Part shown: piece after piece, positions 54,284 through 63,031 of the stretch
Position numbering within the stretch: position 1 is the stretch's first letter
Layout of the letters: the number at the start of each line of letters is the position of its first letter
Source of the DNA: Pseudomonas sp. MRSN 12121
GTDB taxonomy: Bacteria; Pseudomonadota; Gammaproteobacteria; Pseudomonadales; Pseudomonadaceae
Direction of reading: 5' to 3'
Assembly (NCBI RefSeq): GCF_000931465.1
Contig: NZ_CP010892.1
Coordinates: forward strand, 3,371,388-3,435,387
Length of the DNA stretch: 64,000 bases
Notes under the pieces: model-generated
What the model was told of the DNA's origin: nothing
Seen by the model: the letters and a program-made list of their open reading frames with translations, nothing else
Database searches by the model: none
Translations under genes and position numbers: made by a program

Positions 54284-55192
54284 CTACCGGAACACCGGTA
54301 TCGTTCCCGATGCCGTGCGTCGATCTCCGGCTTCCTTGAGCTTGTTGCCCAATTCAGCGATGCGGCGTTCGCCGGCCTCCAGCGCCTGCGCAGAGGTATG
54401 CACCGAGTAGTAGCCAAGGTGCAGTGGGTACGGATGGGGTACAGCCGAACCGAGAACGAATACAGCACCTTCCTGGCCAGAGGCCTCGAGCGCAATGGGC
54501 GTTTCGCCCGGCTCGAACACCACCATTTCACCTGCGCTGGCGCAGCCAGGAGCACCGGCATCGAGTTGGCCCTTGGCGAGCGCCAGCCAGCCGACGGTAT
54601 GGCCTGCCGGCGGACGGTATGTCCAGCGATCGCCCGGCATGAGCGTGACGAGCAGATAATTGAAACCGTCCGGTGCGGGAACCGCGCTTTGTACGCCTTC
54701 ATGGTTGCCGACAATGACATGCGCAGGCCCAATCTTGTGCATGTCTCGAGCTTCGATGTAGCAGCTCTCGGATTTGCCGTTTTCAAGTTCGGCGGGCAAT
54801 GCCACCCAAAGTTGAAACCCTTGGATCCGCGGCGTGTCAGCAGCAGACAGTTCCTTGCCGTGCCACATGCCGCCACCGGCGCGTGACCACTCCACTCCAC
54901 CATAAGCGAGCTTACCGGAGGTACCGCTGTCTGGATCTTCGTAGTGGAAGGCCCCTTCGACCGGAACAGTCACAGTGGCGATGCCTGAATGTGGATGCAG
55001 CGGCATGTCGGCCATCGCCTGTATGGTGCGCTTGTCCGCATCGAACAGGTCGAGGAACACGAAGGGTTTGGCGATCTGTCCGAGGTCGGACGGACTCATC
55101 AGCCTGGTAATCGGGCCGTGACCGTGGCCCCGCGTGCGGTACACAATGCGCCGCACTGCGACCTCGGTGTTATTAGCAAGAACTGAGTTCAT
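54284..55192 (-). CDS. Pirin-family protein
   Basis: 302 residues, bicupin. The metal site is in MPLHPHSGIATVTVPVEG followed by GAFHYEDPDSG; VEWSRAGGGMWHGKEL and IQGFQLWVALP are also typical. The ATG at 55192 with GGAGA upstream was chosen over a TTG 15 bp before it. Bacterial pirins act as quercetinase-like or redox-linked regulators. With the small membrane protein and divergent HxlR regulator it forms a likely quinone or oxidant-responsive locus. Confidence 0.88.
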   Translation of the reverse strand: MNSVLANNTEVAVRRIVYRTRGHGHGPITRLMSPSDLGQIAKPFVFLDLFDADKRTIQAMADMPLHPHSGIATVTVPVEGAFHYEDPDSGTSGKLAYGGVEWSRAGGGMWHGKELSAADTPRIQGFQLWVALPAELENGKSESCYIEARDMHKIGPAHVIVGNHEGVQSAVPAPDGFNYLLVTLMPGDRWTYRPPAGHTVGWLALAKGQLDAGAPGCASAGEMVVFEPGETPIALEASGQEGAVFVLGSAVPHPYPLHLGYYSVHTSAQALEAGERRIAELGNKLKEAGDRRTASGTIPVFR

Positions 55193-55211
55193 GGCATTCT
55201 TCTCCAATGTA

Positions 55212-55523
55212 TCAAGATCGGCTCAGGCGGCCATAAGTGGCCACGACATTGGCGCGGTGCAGCCACACAATTGTTGTAGCAACGAGCAGCACCAGAGCCG
55301 GGGCAGGGGCAGGGCTCCCGCCGATAACAAATAAGTGAGTGAGTACAGCAAAGAACATGGTGACGGCCAGCCATAGGCCAGCCAGGCCTGCCGTGGTTGG
55401 CGCTAAAATAGCAATGCCTTGGAAGGCCCGGAATTCCGTGGCGGAGAGGTGACTAACTGAGGTGGCGGCAAGGTCAGTGCGAATGCCCCGCGTGTCCGGT
55501 TTGTTCCTATGAAGTAGTGTCAT
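55212..55523 (-). CDS. Small membrane protein (DoxX-like C-terminal half)
   Basis: 103 residues with two hydrophobic segments (ILAPTTAGLAGLWLAVTMFFAVL and APALVLLVATTIVWL). The pattern FFAVLTHLFVIGG then LVLL recalls the last two helices of DoxX-like proteins, but the first helices are missing, so it may be a truncated gene or a genuine small protein. It lies 19 bp upstream of the pirin gene in the same direction. Function unknown. Confidence 0.45.
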   Translation of the reverse strand: MTLLHRNKPDTRGIRTDLAATSVSHLSATEFRAFQGIAILAPTTAGLAGLWLAVTMFFAVLTHLFVIGGSPAPAPALVLLVATTIVWLHRANVVATYGRLSRS

Positions 55524-55533
55524 AGCCAGGCCC

Positions 55534-55554
55534 CTAGTATAGAGTTGATACTAG
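55534..55554. promoter_or_regulatory. Inverted repeat, candidate HxlR operator
   Basis: CTAGTAT (55534-55540) and ATACTAG (55548-55554) are perfect inverted arms with a 7-bp spacer, in the gap between the pirin operon and the divergent HxlR gene. Confidence 0.65.
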
Positions 55555-55617
55555 AGCTAGGAATGTAACCACGCCGCTGAGAACACACAATACGGCACAT
55601 GTAGAGAACTCAGTATT

Positions 55618-56016
55618 ATGGATGTAACCGGACCGTATGATTTGAAAGACACTGATTGTCAAAAGATTAGTCAGGTGCTGGCTCGCATTGGGGAAAAATG
55701 GAGTGTTCTCATTATTATTTTTTTGTCAGGCAGTCCACGCCGCTTTACAGAAATTAAGCGTGCCATTAACGGCATATCCCAAAGAATGCTAACGCTATGC
55801 CTTCGCGGGCTTGAGCGCGATGGACTTATCAAGCGAACGGTCATCGCGGTTATGCCGCCGCATGTGGAATATGAATTGACACCTCTTGGGCGCTCTCTTA
55901 CAGAACCTGTTATCGCACTTGGAACTTGGGCCAATAGCCATATTTCCGAAATTGATGCGGCCAGAGAAGCCTTTGACACGAAGGGCAATAGCCAAGGCGA
56001 TCTGCCGCCTCGATAG
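55618..56016 (+). CDS. HxlR-family transcriptional regulator
   Basis: 132 residues. The winged helix is seen in ISQVLARIGEKWSVLIIIFL, RRFTEIKRAINGISQRMLT and VEYELTPLGRSL. Cys14 just before the first helix corresponds to the redox cysteine of HypR/YodB-type members. Lower GC than the upstream genes. It is divergent from the pirin operon and probably regulates it through the dyad at 55534-55554. Confidence 0.87.
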   Translation: MDVTGPYDLKDTDCQKISQVLARIGEKWSVLIIIFLSGSPRRFTEIKRAINGISQRMLTLCLRGLERDGLIKRTVIAVMPPHVEYELTPLGRSLTEPVIALGTWANSHISEIDAAREAFDTKGNSQGDLPPR

Positions 56017-56298
56017 CTGAAGTTTCTTCTTATGGTAGGAAGCGTTGCAGCTGAGCCTAGGTAATTTCCTGTGCACCGCAACACGGGTGCATGCCGAGAT
56101 AAGGGGAAATTTCACTCACTCCCGTTCTAACTGTTTGATTCCTAAGTGAATTCTACGCTCGAATACATTGACCGTGCCGACATACGCTACCCTCGTCACT
56201 TCGAGGTGATCTCTCGGGTCGCCTTTTTCAATGCCCCACATATCGATTGGTAAGTTGGAAGGCAGCCGAAAGCCTCCCTCTCCTTGGAGCTGATGATC

Positions 56299-56601
56299 AT
56301 GCGCCACGTTGCTACCGAGCCGACGGAAACGACCTCAGACGTTACTTGCGACGCCTGTTGCCAGAGCACAAGCGTTGAAGGTTATGGTCACCAGTTCGGC
56401 GTTCTTCAAGCTTGCTGGGGGTACGGTTCAAAGCATGATGGCGAGCGCTATGAGATTCACCTTTGTGAATCGTGCTTTTTCCGAGCGCTGGCCATGCTTC
56501 GCCGCGAGCGAATGGTTAACACCATGTTCGATGATGAACCTGACACCAATCAGGATGAGTTTGGTTTGGTGCGAAAGGACGATTTCTGGGCCGAAGGTTG
56601 A
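56299..56601 (+). CDS. Small zinc-ribbon-like protein
   Basis: 100 residues. Two CxxC pairs (TCDACC and LCESC) about 35 residues apart would bind zinc. The remaining sequence (GYGHQFGVLQACWGYGSKHDGERYEIHLC) is of a type common in Pseudomonas accessory regions, with no known function to me. The ATG at 56299 was chosen for the GGAG 9 bases upstream; 56293 is possible. No partner gene is evident. Confidence 0.72.
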   Translation: MRHVATEPTETTSDVTCDACCQSTSVEGYGHQFGVLQACWGYGSKHDGERYEIHLCESCFFRALAMLRRERMVNTMFDDEPDTNQDEFGLVRKDDFWAEG

Positions 56602-56755
56602 GTGCGCCGATCAGGCAGCATTCGCAGTCACATGGTCAGTGACTCAACGGCGCCTGCAGGCTTTGCGTCCGCTGAGCCTGAAAATTGGTGAACATGGTTT
56701 GCCTGTCTGACCCGCCCACGGTACCGGTGTCTGTTTCTGGTCGCAGTGAGCCGGA

Positions 56756-57754
56756 TCATGGGCTACTTGCGTCGCCGGGGACGGCAGGCGGCGCATGCCT
56801 GAGCAGCTTCAGCTGCGCGAGGGCTTCGGACAAGCGCTCCTGTAGGCCCTGGGCTCTTTGTGCCTGAGCATCGGTGGCTTCGCCAAGCCGGGCGACTTCA
56901 TCCTGCAAAGCGTGGCAGCGCTGCTCCAGTGCATCATTCGTACGCTCCATTCCGGTCAATGTGCTCCGGGCGATCTCCAAGGCCTGAGTTTTCTGCGTGA
57001 GATGCTGTTCTTGAGCACGCTGATCCTTCTGCATCTGCCGCGCCTCGGTGAGTAGACGTGCATTGTCACGGTTAAGCTGGGTCAGCTCGTCCTGCTTAAC
57101 TATCAGAGTCTGTCGGAGCTGTCGCAGCTCAACCTGCAGTTGCTGAACCTGGGCTTCGTGACGCCGCTGGTCTTGCTCGCGCTGATCCTTGCTGGCCTGC
57201 CGGTAGTGTTCCAGTGCATCACGGGCATGTTGGTGCTTGTCCTCCAGCGACACAATTTGGCTGTCGCGATCAATCAGGCGCGTCTCCTGATCGGCATTGG
57301 CCTGCGCTAACCGCGCATTTTCCAGCTCGACCTGCTTGCACTTCTGTTGCTCGTGCTGCAGTGCCTGCTGAGCAGCGTTGAGCTGCTCCCCGAGCGTAGA
57401 AGACTGACCTTCAAGCTGCTCTATTCGGCTTTCAGCCTGCCGCATCTGGTCCTGGTAATCGAGTCGCTCGCGTGCCAGCTGCTCGCGCTCCTGTGCTACG
57501 GCTGCCTGAGCCTCTTCTCTGAGCTGCTCAGCGAGCAGGCTCACCAAATTGCCCAATTGCTCGCTGAGAGACGGAGCCGTTTGCCGGCCGCGCTCAGCCT
57601 CCTCTATTTCTTTCAGGTAGCGGTGAATGGTGGTTTTCGAGCCGGTGTTGCCAAGTTCAACTCGCACCGCATCGATGCTGGGGTTCTCTCCCCGCGTCAG
57701 AATCACCTGTCGCGCCTTCTGAACCAGCGCTTTGTTGATGCCGCCCCGTGCCAT
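56756..57754 (-). CDS. KfrA-like DNA-binding coiled-coil protein
   Basis: 332 residues. The N-terminal 55 residues (ALVQKARQVILTRGENPSIDAVRVELGN then GSKTTIHRYLKEIE) match the KfrA-type DNA-binding domain, and the rest is a long coiled coil rich in Gln, Glu and Arg. Plasmid KfrA binds its own operator and is linked to replicon stability. Here it is divergent from a tyrosine recombinase gene, an arrangement seen in small integrative islands. Likely an accessory or regulatory protein for the recombinase. Confidence 0.83.
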   Translation of the reverse strand: MARGGINKALVQKARQVILTRGENPSIDAVRVELGNTGSKTTIHRYLKEIEEAERGRQTAPSLSEQLGNLVSLLAEQLREEAQAAVAQEREQLARERLDYQDQMRQAESRIEQLEGQSSTLGEQLNAAQQALQHEQQKCKQVELENARLAQANADQETRLIDRDSQIVSLEDKHQHARDALEHYRQASKDQREQDQRRHEAQVQQLQVELRQLRQTLIVKQDELTQLNRDNARLLTEARQMQKDQRAQEQHLTQKTQALEIARSTLTGMERTNDALEQRCHALQDEVARLGEATDAQAQRAQGLQERLSEALAQLKLLRHAPPAVPGDASSP

Positions 57755-57799
57755 GGTTGCTCCTACGATTTCGTAGTGTGTTACATACCATGTATTTAC

Positions 57800-57868
57800 A
57801 TATGAAAATCACCTGTTGTAAAGGAGGAATTTTCATATAATGTTAGACAGAATAATCTAGAATTATTC
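57800..57868. promoter_or_regulatory. Two inverted repeats between the KfrA-like and recombinase genes
   Basis: Dyad 1: ATATGAAAAT (57800-57809) and ATTTTCATAT (57829-57838), perfect 10-bp arms 19 bp apart. Dyad 2: GAATAAT (57850-57856) and ATTATTC (57862-57868), perfect arms around CTAGA. They are good candidates for KfrA operators, and the second could also be a recombination core site. Function inferred. Confidence 0.55.
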
Positions 57869-57932
57869 AATTGAATCGGCAAAAAGCGGCTCGTTAACGC
57901 CATTTTTCAGTACACAAAAGGCCATCTAGGCG

Positions 57933-58904
57933 ATGAAGGACGTTGGGCGCTATCTGCAAGCCGGCACGCGAGAAAACACTCGCCGCAGCTATCAATCAGC
58001 CATCGAGCACTTCGAAGTGACTTGGGGTGGTTTCCTGCCCGCGACCAGCGACAGCATCGTTCGCTACCTTGTGGACTACGCAGACACCTTGAGCCTAAAC
58101 ACGCTGAAGCAGCGCCTAGCGGCCCTGGCTCAGTGGCATATCACCCAAGGCTTTCCTGACCCGACGAAGACCCCCACGGTGCGCCAGGTACTCAAAGGCA
58201 TTCGCACCTTGCATCCGGCGCAAGCCAAGCAAGCTGCTCCATTGCAGCTGCAGCATCTCGAACAGGCAGCTCAATGGCTGAATCGGGAAGCCGAGCGAGC
58301 TCATATATCAGGGGACCTAGCTAGTCTGCTGCGTAGCCGGCGTGACGCGGCCCTGCTGCTGATCGGCTTCTGGCGGGGCTTTAGAAGCGACGAACTCTGT
58401 CGACTAAAGGTCGAGTATGTACAGGCCGAAGCCGGCGCTGGCATGCGCTTGTTTCTACCGCAGAGCAAGGGTGACCGGCAGAACTTCGGTACCACCCACT
58501 ACGCACCGGCCTTGAAACAACTGTGCCCGGTGCAGGCCTATCTCGACTGGGTTAGTGTCTCCGGGATTACTCGCGGGGCGGTATTCCGCCGTGTGGATCG
58601 CTGGGGGCACATCAACGACGAAGCGTTGCATCCCGGAAGTCTCATCACGCTGTTGCGCCAAATCCTACAGCGCGCCGGTGTTCCGGCTGAGCTGTACACC
58701 AGCCACTCCTTGCGCCGTGGCTTCGCTACTTGGGCCACCGCTAACGGCTGGGATATCAAAGCCCTGATGACGTATGTGGGGTGGAAGGACATTAAATCAG
58801 CCATGCGCTATATCGATCCGGCCATCTCCTTTGGCGGCCTGGCGGCTAGGCCCGCCCTTGAACTCAATGCTGGCACTTTGACTAGACTGCCAGCCTCTCA
58901 CTAA
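57933..58904 (+). CDS. Tyrosine recombinase/integrase
   Basis: 323 residues. SAM-like N-terminal core-binding domain (residues about 1-95) and a catalytic domain with Arg151 (GFRSDELCRL), His258-x-x-Arg261 (HSLRRG), Trp284 and Tyr293 (GWKDIKSAMRYIDPA), so it should be active. It is first of a forward series: recombinase, DUF5131 protein, TcmP and HAD hydrolase. A damaged copy of its C-terminal end lies at 61800-61948. It likely mobilises this small island. Confidence 0.9.
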   Translation: MKDVGRYLQAGTRENTRRSYQSAIEHFEVTWGGFLPATSDSIVRYLVDYADTLSLNTLKQRLAALAQWHITQGFPDPTKTPTVRQVLKGIRTLHPAQAKQAAPLQLQHLEQAAQWLNREAERAHISGDLASLLRSRRDAALLLIGFWRGFRSDELCRLKVEYVQAEAGAGMRLFLPQSKGDRQNFGTTHYAPALKQLCPVQAYLDWVSVSGITRGAVFRRVDRWGHINDEALHPGSLITLLRQILQRAGVPAELYTSHSLRRGFATWATANGWDIKALMTYVGWKDIKSAMRYIDPAISFGGLAARPALELNAGTLTRLPASH

Positions 58905-58933
58905 CATCGACGCACAACAGGAGTGACGGTGCA

Positions 58934-59677
58934 ATGAGTACGCAGACCAGCATCGAATGGACAGAAATGACCTGGAACCCAATAGTGGGTTGCACCAAGG
59001 TGTCGCCGGGCTGTAAACACTGCTATGCGGAGAATATGGCGCGCCGACTGCAGGCCATGGGGACGCCTGGCTACGAGAACGGTTTTCGCCTTAGTCTGCG
59101 ACCGGAAAAGCTGCAGGAACCGCTGCAGCGCAAGAAGCCGACCATTTACTTCGTCAATTCGATGTCCGACTTATTCCACGAGAACGTATCGGACGAATAT
59201 ATCGACCAAGTGTTCGAGGTCATCCGAAAGGCCTCCCAGCACACCTTTCAAATCCTCACCAAGCGTGCCGAGCGTCTGGCCGCCTACTTCAGTAAGCGGA
59301 CGCCGCCAGCCAATGCCTGGCTGGGGGTGTCAGTTGAGGACCGCGAATATGGAGTGCCGAGGATCGACTGCCTGCGCAAAATCGATGCCACGATTCGCTT
59401 CCTCTCTGCCGAGCCGCTGCTAGAGGACTTAGGTGAGCTGGATCTGACCGACATCCATTGGGTCATTGTCGGTGGAGAGTCAGGGCCTAAGGCGCGGCCG
59501 ATGAAGCAAGAGTGGGTCGACAATATTCATCGCCAGTGCGATGCCTTTGGCTCAGCGTTCTTCTTCAAGCAATGGGGCGGCTGGGGGGCCGACGGAGTGA
59601 AGCGTTCGAAAAGGGCGAATGGCCGACTATTGAACGGCCAGACCTGGGATGAAATCCCTCTGCTCAATCTCGCCTGA
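58934..59677 (+). CDS. Three-Cys-motif protein, DUF5131 (phage Gp37/Gp68-like)
   Basis: 247 residues. The three cysteines are Cys20-x6-Cys27-x2-Cys30 (VGCTKVSPGCKHCYAENMA), close to radical-SAM spacing but not identical. Other blocks are FVNSMSDLFHENV, TFQILTKRAERLA, WLGVSVEDREYG, RFLSAEPLLEDLG and WVIVGGESGPKARPM. The family is found in phages and mobile islands and is paired with TcmP, as here. Molecular function is not known; an iron-sulfur or metal centre is inferred. Confidence 0.83.
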   Translation: MSTQTSIEWTEMTWNPIVGCTKVSPGCKHCYAENMARRLQAMGTPGYENGFRLSLRPEKLQEPLQRKKPTIYFVNSMSDLFHENVSDEYIDQVFEVIRKASQHTFQILTKRAERLAAYFSKRTPPANAWLGVSVEDREYGVPRIDCLRKIDATIRFLSAEPLLEDLGELDLTDIHWVIVGGESGPKARPMKQEWVDNIHRQCDAFGSAFFFKQWGGWGADGVKRSKRANGRLLNGQTWDEIPLLNLA

Positions 59678-59697
59678 ATCAGTGCAAGGAATAGGCT

Positions 59698-61011
59698 ATG
59701 GCCAAGGATGATGAAAAGTACCGCTGGGATTGGAGTACGCAGACCTTCCCGATCATCGATCCGCACAGCAAGATCAAACACCAGATCATCGATGAGTACA
59801 TCCAGACTTACATCGACGTGCTGATGCGCAACCAGCTGATGCCAGAACTGGGGTTATCGATCGTCGATGGCTTCAGTGGCGGCGGTATCTACCATGACGG
59901 CGCAGGCAAACACCACTTTGGCTCTCCAGTAATAGCTCTGGAGGCGATTCAGGCGTCGGAGATCCGAAACAATCTAGAGCGTATCAAGCCACGGCCCATC
60001 CGCTCCCAGCACTATTTCGTGGATGTGAAGCCTGAGAATATCGCCTGCTTGCATTCGGTATTGGCCGCACGTGGTCACGCCCCTCGGGTTGGTCAGGATG
60101 TGCATCTGCATCGCGCCGAATTCACCGAGGCCTTGCCGATAATCGCTCAGAAGCTCAAGCACTTCGGCAAGGGTGAGCGTGTTCTCTTCCTGCTGGATCA
60201 GTACGGTTATGCCGACGTGCCGTTCCCCAAGATCAAATGGATTTTCCAGAATCTCAACAAAGCCGAAGTCCTGCTGACCTTCAATGTCGATTTTCTGGTT
60301 ACCTACCTGGCCGACCGCCAAGCGAACCGGAAAGCCATTTCCAATATCGGCTTGGATCACCATGTGCCATGGGAAATGCTCAAACAGCTGAAGGCGCATC
60401 AGCCGCGGAGCTGGCAATACCTGATCCAGCGCTATCTGTCTGAGGGGATCAAGCAGGAAAGCGGTGCCCAGTACATGACCGTCTTCTTCATTCGTCCGGC
60501 CGGCAGCAACCCGATGGCCTATTGGTTCATCCACTTGGCAAACAACTACCGCGCCAACGATGTGATGAAGAAGATTCACTGGAAATACGGCAACAATTTT
60601 TCCCACATGCTGTCGCCTTCCAGCTTTTTCGGCTACGACGCCAATCGTGATATTGCCGTGACAGGCCAACACGATTTGCTGCTGGATGAGCACCACTTCG
60701 ACGATGCCACGGATGACCGCATCCGTGGCGAGCTTTCCGAGCTTCTACCCAAGCAAGTCTATGAGGTCGAACGGCAACCCTTTCTGGGGTTGATGAGCGG
60801 AATCACAAACTACACCATGGCTGACGAGCTTCGCGTAAAGCAGGCGCTCGATATTGCTGTCGCAACCGGTGATTTGCTGGCGATCGGCAAAGATGGCAAA
60901 ACTAAGCGCCGCAAGGGCACAAGCATCAAATCCACTGACATTTTGATAGCTCCCCCGCAGCGACCCATCTTCTTCCTGCCACCATTGAAGAAGACCAACT
61001 CAGAAGACTGA
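59698..61011 (+). CDS. tcmP: Three-Cys-motif partner protein TcmP
   Basis: 437 residues. The opening KIKHQIIDEYIQTYIDVLM and SIVDGFSGGGIYHDG (57-63 is a glycine-rich Rossmann-like loop), later LFLLDQYGYADVP, suggest a methyltransferase-like core. The C-terminal part contains a winged-helix-like stretch. TcmP is defined by pairing with three-Cys proteins such as the gene immediately upstream (20-bp gap). Together they may form an RNA- or DNA-modifying or defence module; the function is unproven. Confidence 0.82.
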   Translation: MAKDDEKYRWDWSTQTFPIIDPHSKIKHQIIDEYIQTYIDVLMRNQLMPELGLSIVDGFSGGGIYHDGAGKHHFGSPVIALEAIQASEIRNNLERIKPRPIRSQHYFVDVKPENIACLHSVLAARGHAPRVGQDVHLHRAEFTEALPIIAQKLKHFGKGERVLFLLDQYGYADVPFPKIKWIFQNLNKAEVLLTFNVDFLVTYLADRQANRKAISNIGLDHHVPWEMLKQLKAHQPRSWQYLIQRYLSEGIKQESGAQYMTVFFIRPAGSNPMAYWFIHLANNYRANDVMKKIHWKYGNNFSHMLSPSSFFGYDANRDIAVTGQHDLLLDEHHFDDATDDRIRGELSELLPKQVYEVERQPFLGLMSGITNYTMADELRVKQALDIAVATGDLLAIGKDGKTKRRKGTSIKSTDILIAPPQRPIFFLPPLKKTNSED

Positions 61012-61066
61012 AGTATGGCCACCGCTCTATGGGTGGAGGTTCGCCTTCAACGGTAAAGGTACCGGC

Positions 61067-61678
61067 GTGATAAAAGCAGTAGTTTTCGACGTATTCGGCA
61101 CGCTGCTCCAAATCGGCGAGCGACGCCATCCTTTCCGTCAGTTGATGCAGCAACTGCGGCTTCAGGGCAGGCAACCAAAGCCAGGCGATGCACGGATTCT
61201 GATGACCCAAAATTTGGGCTTAGCTGGAGCTGCCGCTTTGTTCGGTGCCCAATTGAACCAATTCGAGCTGGCTCGCCTTGAAACCGATCTTTTTACCGAG
61301 TTGGCCAGCATTCGCTGCTTTGAGGACACCCTGGAATCGCTAAATCAACTTAAGGAGGCTGGGTTGAAGCTTGCGTTGTGCTCCAATCTCGCGGCCCCTT
61401 ATGCGATCCCAGCTAAGCTGCTCTTGCCCGCGTTTGATGTTTACGCGTGGAGCTTCGAGGTTGGGGCGATAAAGCCAGAGCCTGCAATTTATCGTCAGGT
61501 GATCGAACAATTTGGTTTTGAGGCTTCCGCCATCGCGATGATTGGCGATACGCTGGTTGCCGATGTTCTAGGGCCAGAGACACAGGGCATGCAGGGCCAT
61601 CACCTGCATCGTGAGGGTAAGGTACGGCAGGCTGGGTTTGCCACACTGAGGGAGTTTGCGGAATTTATTCTGCAGTAA
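61067..61678 (+). CDS. HAD-superfamily hydrolase (haloacid dehalogenase-like)
   Basis: 203 residues from a GTG at 61067 with AAAGGT upstream. Motifs: VVFDVFGTLL (motif I), LALCSNLAAPYA (motif II), Lys in GAIKPEPAIY and MIGDTLVADVLG (motif IV). A small cap domain lies between residues about 15 and 80. It is the last intact gene of the island. It may be cargo or a housekeeping-type phosphatase carried along. Confidence 0.8.
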   Translation: MIKAVVFDVFGTLLQIGERRHPFRQLMQQLRLQGRQPKPGDARILMTQNLGLAGAAALFGAQLNQFELARLETDLFTELASIRCFEDTLESLNQLKEAGLKLALCSNLAAPYAIPAKLLLPAFDVYAWSFEVGAIKPEPAIYRQVIEQFGFEASAIAMIGDTLVADVLGPETQGMQGHHLHREGKVRQAGFATLREFAEFILQ

Positions 61679-62001
61679 GCGCGTTCCGCCGAGCTTCATT
61701 TTGCGGGCCGCCTATACAATCGCGCCGATTTGCCTTCGTCATCTATCTTAGCTCTTGGCAATCTGGCGTCGCGAGTGACTCTGAACCACGCCAATCGGTG
61801 CTCGGGTAACCTGGGCCACAGCCGACGGCTGGGGCTCAGGTGCTTGATGGTTTATGTGGGTTGGAAAGATATCGAGTCAGCTATGCGATACATCGACCCC
61901 GCTATGTCCTTTGGCGGCCTAGCGGCAAAGCCCACCATTGACTCTTAGCCGAAAAGCCGATGCTCAATACGCCTCAATCGTGAGGTTGGGCCATCACAAG
62001 T
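61679..62001. other. Gap of 323 bp containing a recombinase remnant
   Basis: No intact gene. The only recognisable content is the damaged recombinase tail at 61800-61948; the first 120 bp and last 50 bp show nothing I can assign. Confidence 0.6.
61800..61948 (+). pseudogene. Remnant of the C-terminal end of a second tyrosine recombinase
   Basis: The end codes MVYVGWKDIESAMRYIDPAM and SFGGLAAKP, almost the same as MTYVGWKDIKSAMRYIDPAI and SFGGLAARP of the intact recombinase. Upstream, GGGCCACAGCCGACGGCTGG matches the ATANGW part but in a shifted frame. DNA identity is partial, so this is a relative of the recombinase and not a recent copy. It marks the right side of the island. Confidence 0.82.
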
Positions 62002-62904
62002 TCACTGCTTCTGAGTATCGAGCGCCTTCTTGATACCTTTTGCGAGGTTGGCCGCCGGCCCCTTACCCCAATAGTGTAGAAAATAGAAAGCCGGTGTCTC
62101 GCCCATCATATGATTATGAAGCGCGACGATATGAATGCCATTCTCACGTAAGCTTTTGATTACTGGCTGCACTTCGTCGGCCGTCATAATAAAGTCGCCG
62201 TCCACGGCGGCGAATTGATCATTGCCGGAAAAGGCCGCCCAGGTGGATAAACCCATGGAGGCGCCAACGGGGACGCCGTGCATTTTGCCTTCACGCCCAA
62301 AGGTGAATTTCACAACTTTTCCGTTCAGTTCAGGAGTGCTTTTTAAGAGGTCCTGCAACTGTTCCACGTTAAATTTGCCCGTTAATTCCGGCACCCCGCC
62401 GGAGAAACGCCGTTGTGGTTGAGGATGTTCCTTCCGCACGGCTTTGATGGCGTCCCAAGTTGCCTTGACACCTTCGGCCAACTTGGCGGAATCGCCCATG
62501 CCTCCGATGTGCATGAAGTAAACAGGCGGATCATCGAAGACAAAATGATTGTGCAGAGCGGTCACTTCCAATCCGTGCGCAAGAGCGGCGTCCATGGCTG
62601 GGGTGATCTCATCTTCGAAGACGACGGTGTCACCCATCAGCATCACCCCCTCATGTGCAGGCTTAAAAGCGGCCCAGGAACCGAGTCCAGCTGGTGGCGC
62701 TAAAGACATTCCATCGACTGTAACCGCCACATCCTGGCGAGGCCAACCGAGTCGGACCACGCCATCCTCAGTGATTTTGGTTTGCATGCCTGAGGCTTTG
62801 CCAACGATCTCACTGAGGCTGCTCGTTTCCTCCGTCTTAGCCGATGCTGACATGGGTATCAGTAGAAGCCCCAGTATTGGCATGACCCATTGGTACAGTT
62901 TCAT
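62002..62904 (-). CDS. DUF1259 (LppY/LpqO-like) exported protein
   Basis: 300 residues with a signal peptide (LLLIPMSASA). Two related halves carry the paired motif ALHNHFVFDDPPVYFMHIGG and ALHNHMMGETPAFYFLHYWG, each with histidines that could bind a metal. Such proteins often lie beside chromate transporter genes, and here the partner is the ChrA-type gene 127 bp upstream in the same direction. Role unknown; metal binding in the periplasm is an inference. Confidence 0.83.
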   Translation of the reverse strand: MKLYQWVMPILGLLLIPMSASAKTEETSSLSEIVGKASGMQTKITEDGVVRLGWPRQDVAVTVDGMSLAPPAGLGSWAAFKPAHEGVMLMGDTVVFEDEITPAMDAALAHGLEVTALHNHFVFDDPPVYFMHIGGMGDSAKLAEGVKATWDAIKAVRKEHPQPQRRFSGGVPELTGKFNVEQLQDLLKSTPELNGKVVKFTFGREGKMHGVPVGASMGLSTWAAFSGNDQFAAVDGDFIMTADEVQPVIKSLRENGIHIVALHNHMMGETPAFYFLHYWGKGPAANLAKGIKKALDTQKQ

Positions 62905-63031
62905 AGATATCCTCCTTTGGATTGGTTAAAAGATACATAGGGATGATTTCTTGATGCTTCTGCCATGTTTTTCTAGAGCGGTAGAGCACTAAGCACAGCG
63001 CACGGTGCCAAGCAGGCCTGCAAGTATGGCG

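Noticed and set aside
56116..56307. 63-residue minus-strand frame before the zinc-ribbon gene
   Set aside because: It has no SD, no recognisable domain, and overlaps the SD of the zinc-ribbon gene, so a coding role is not supported.
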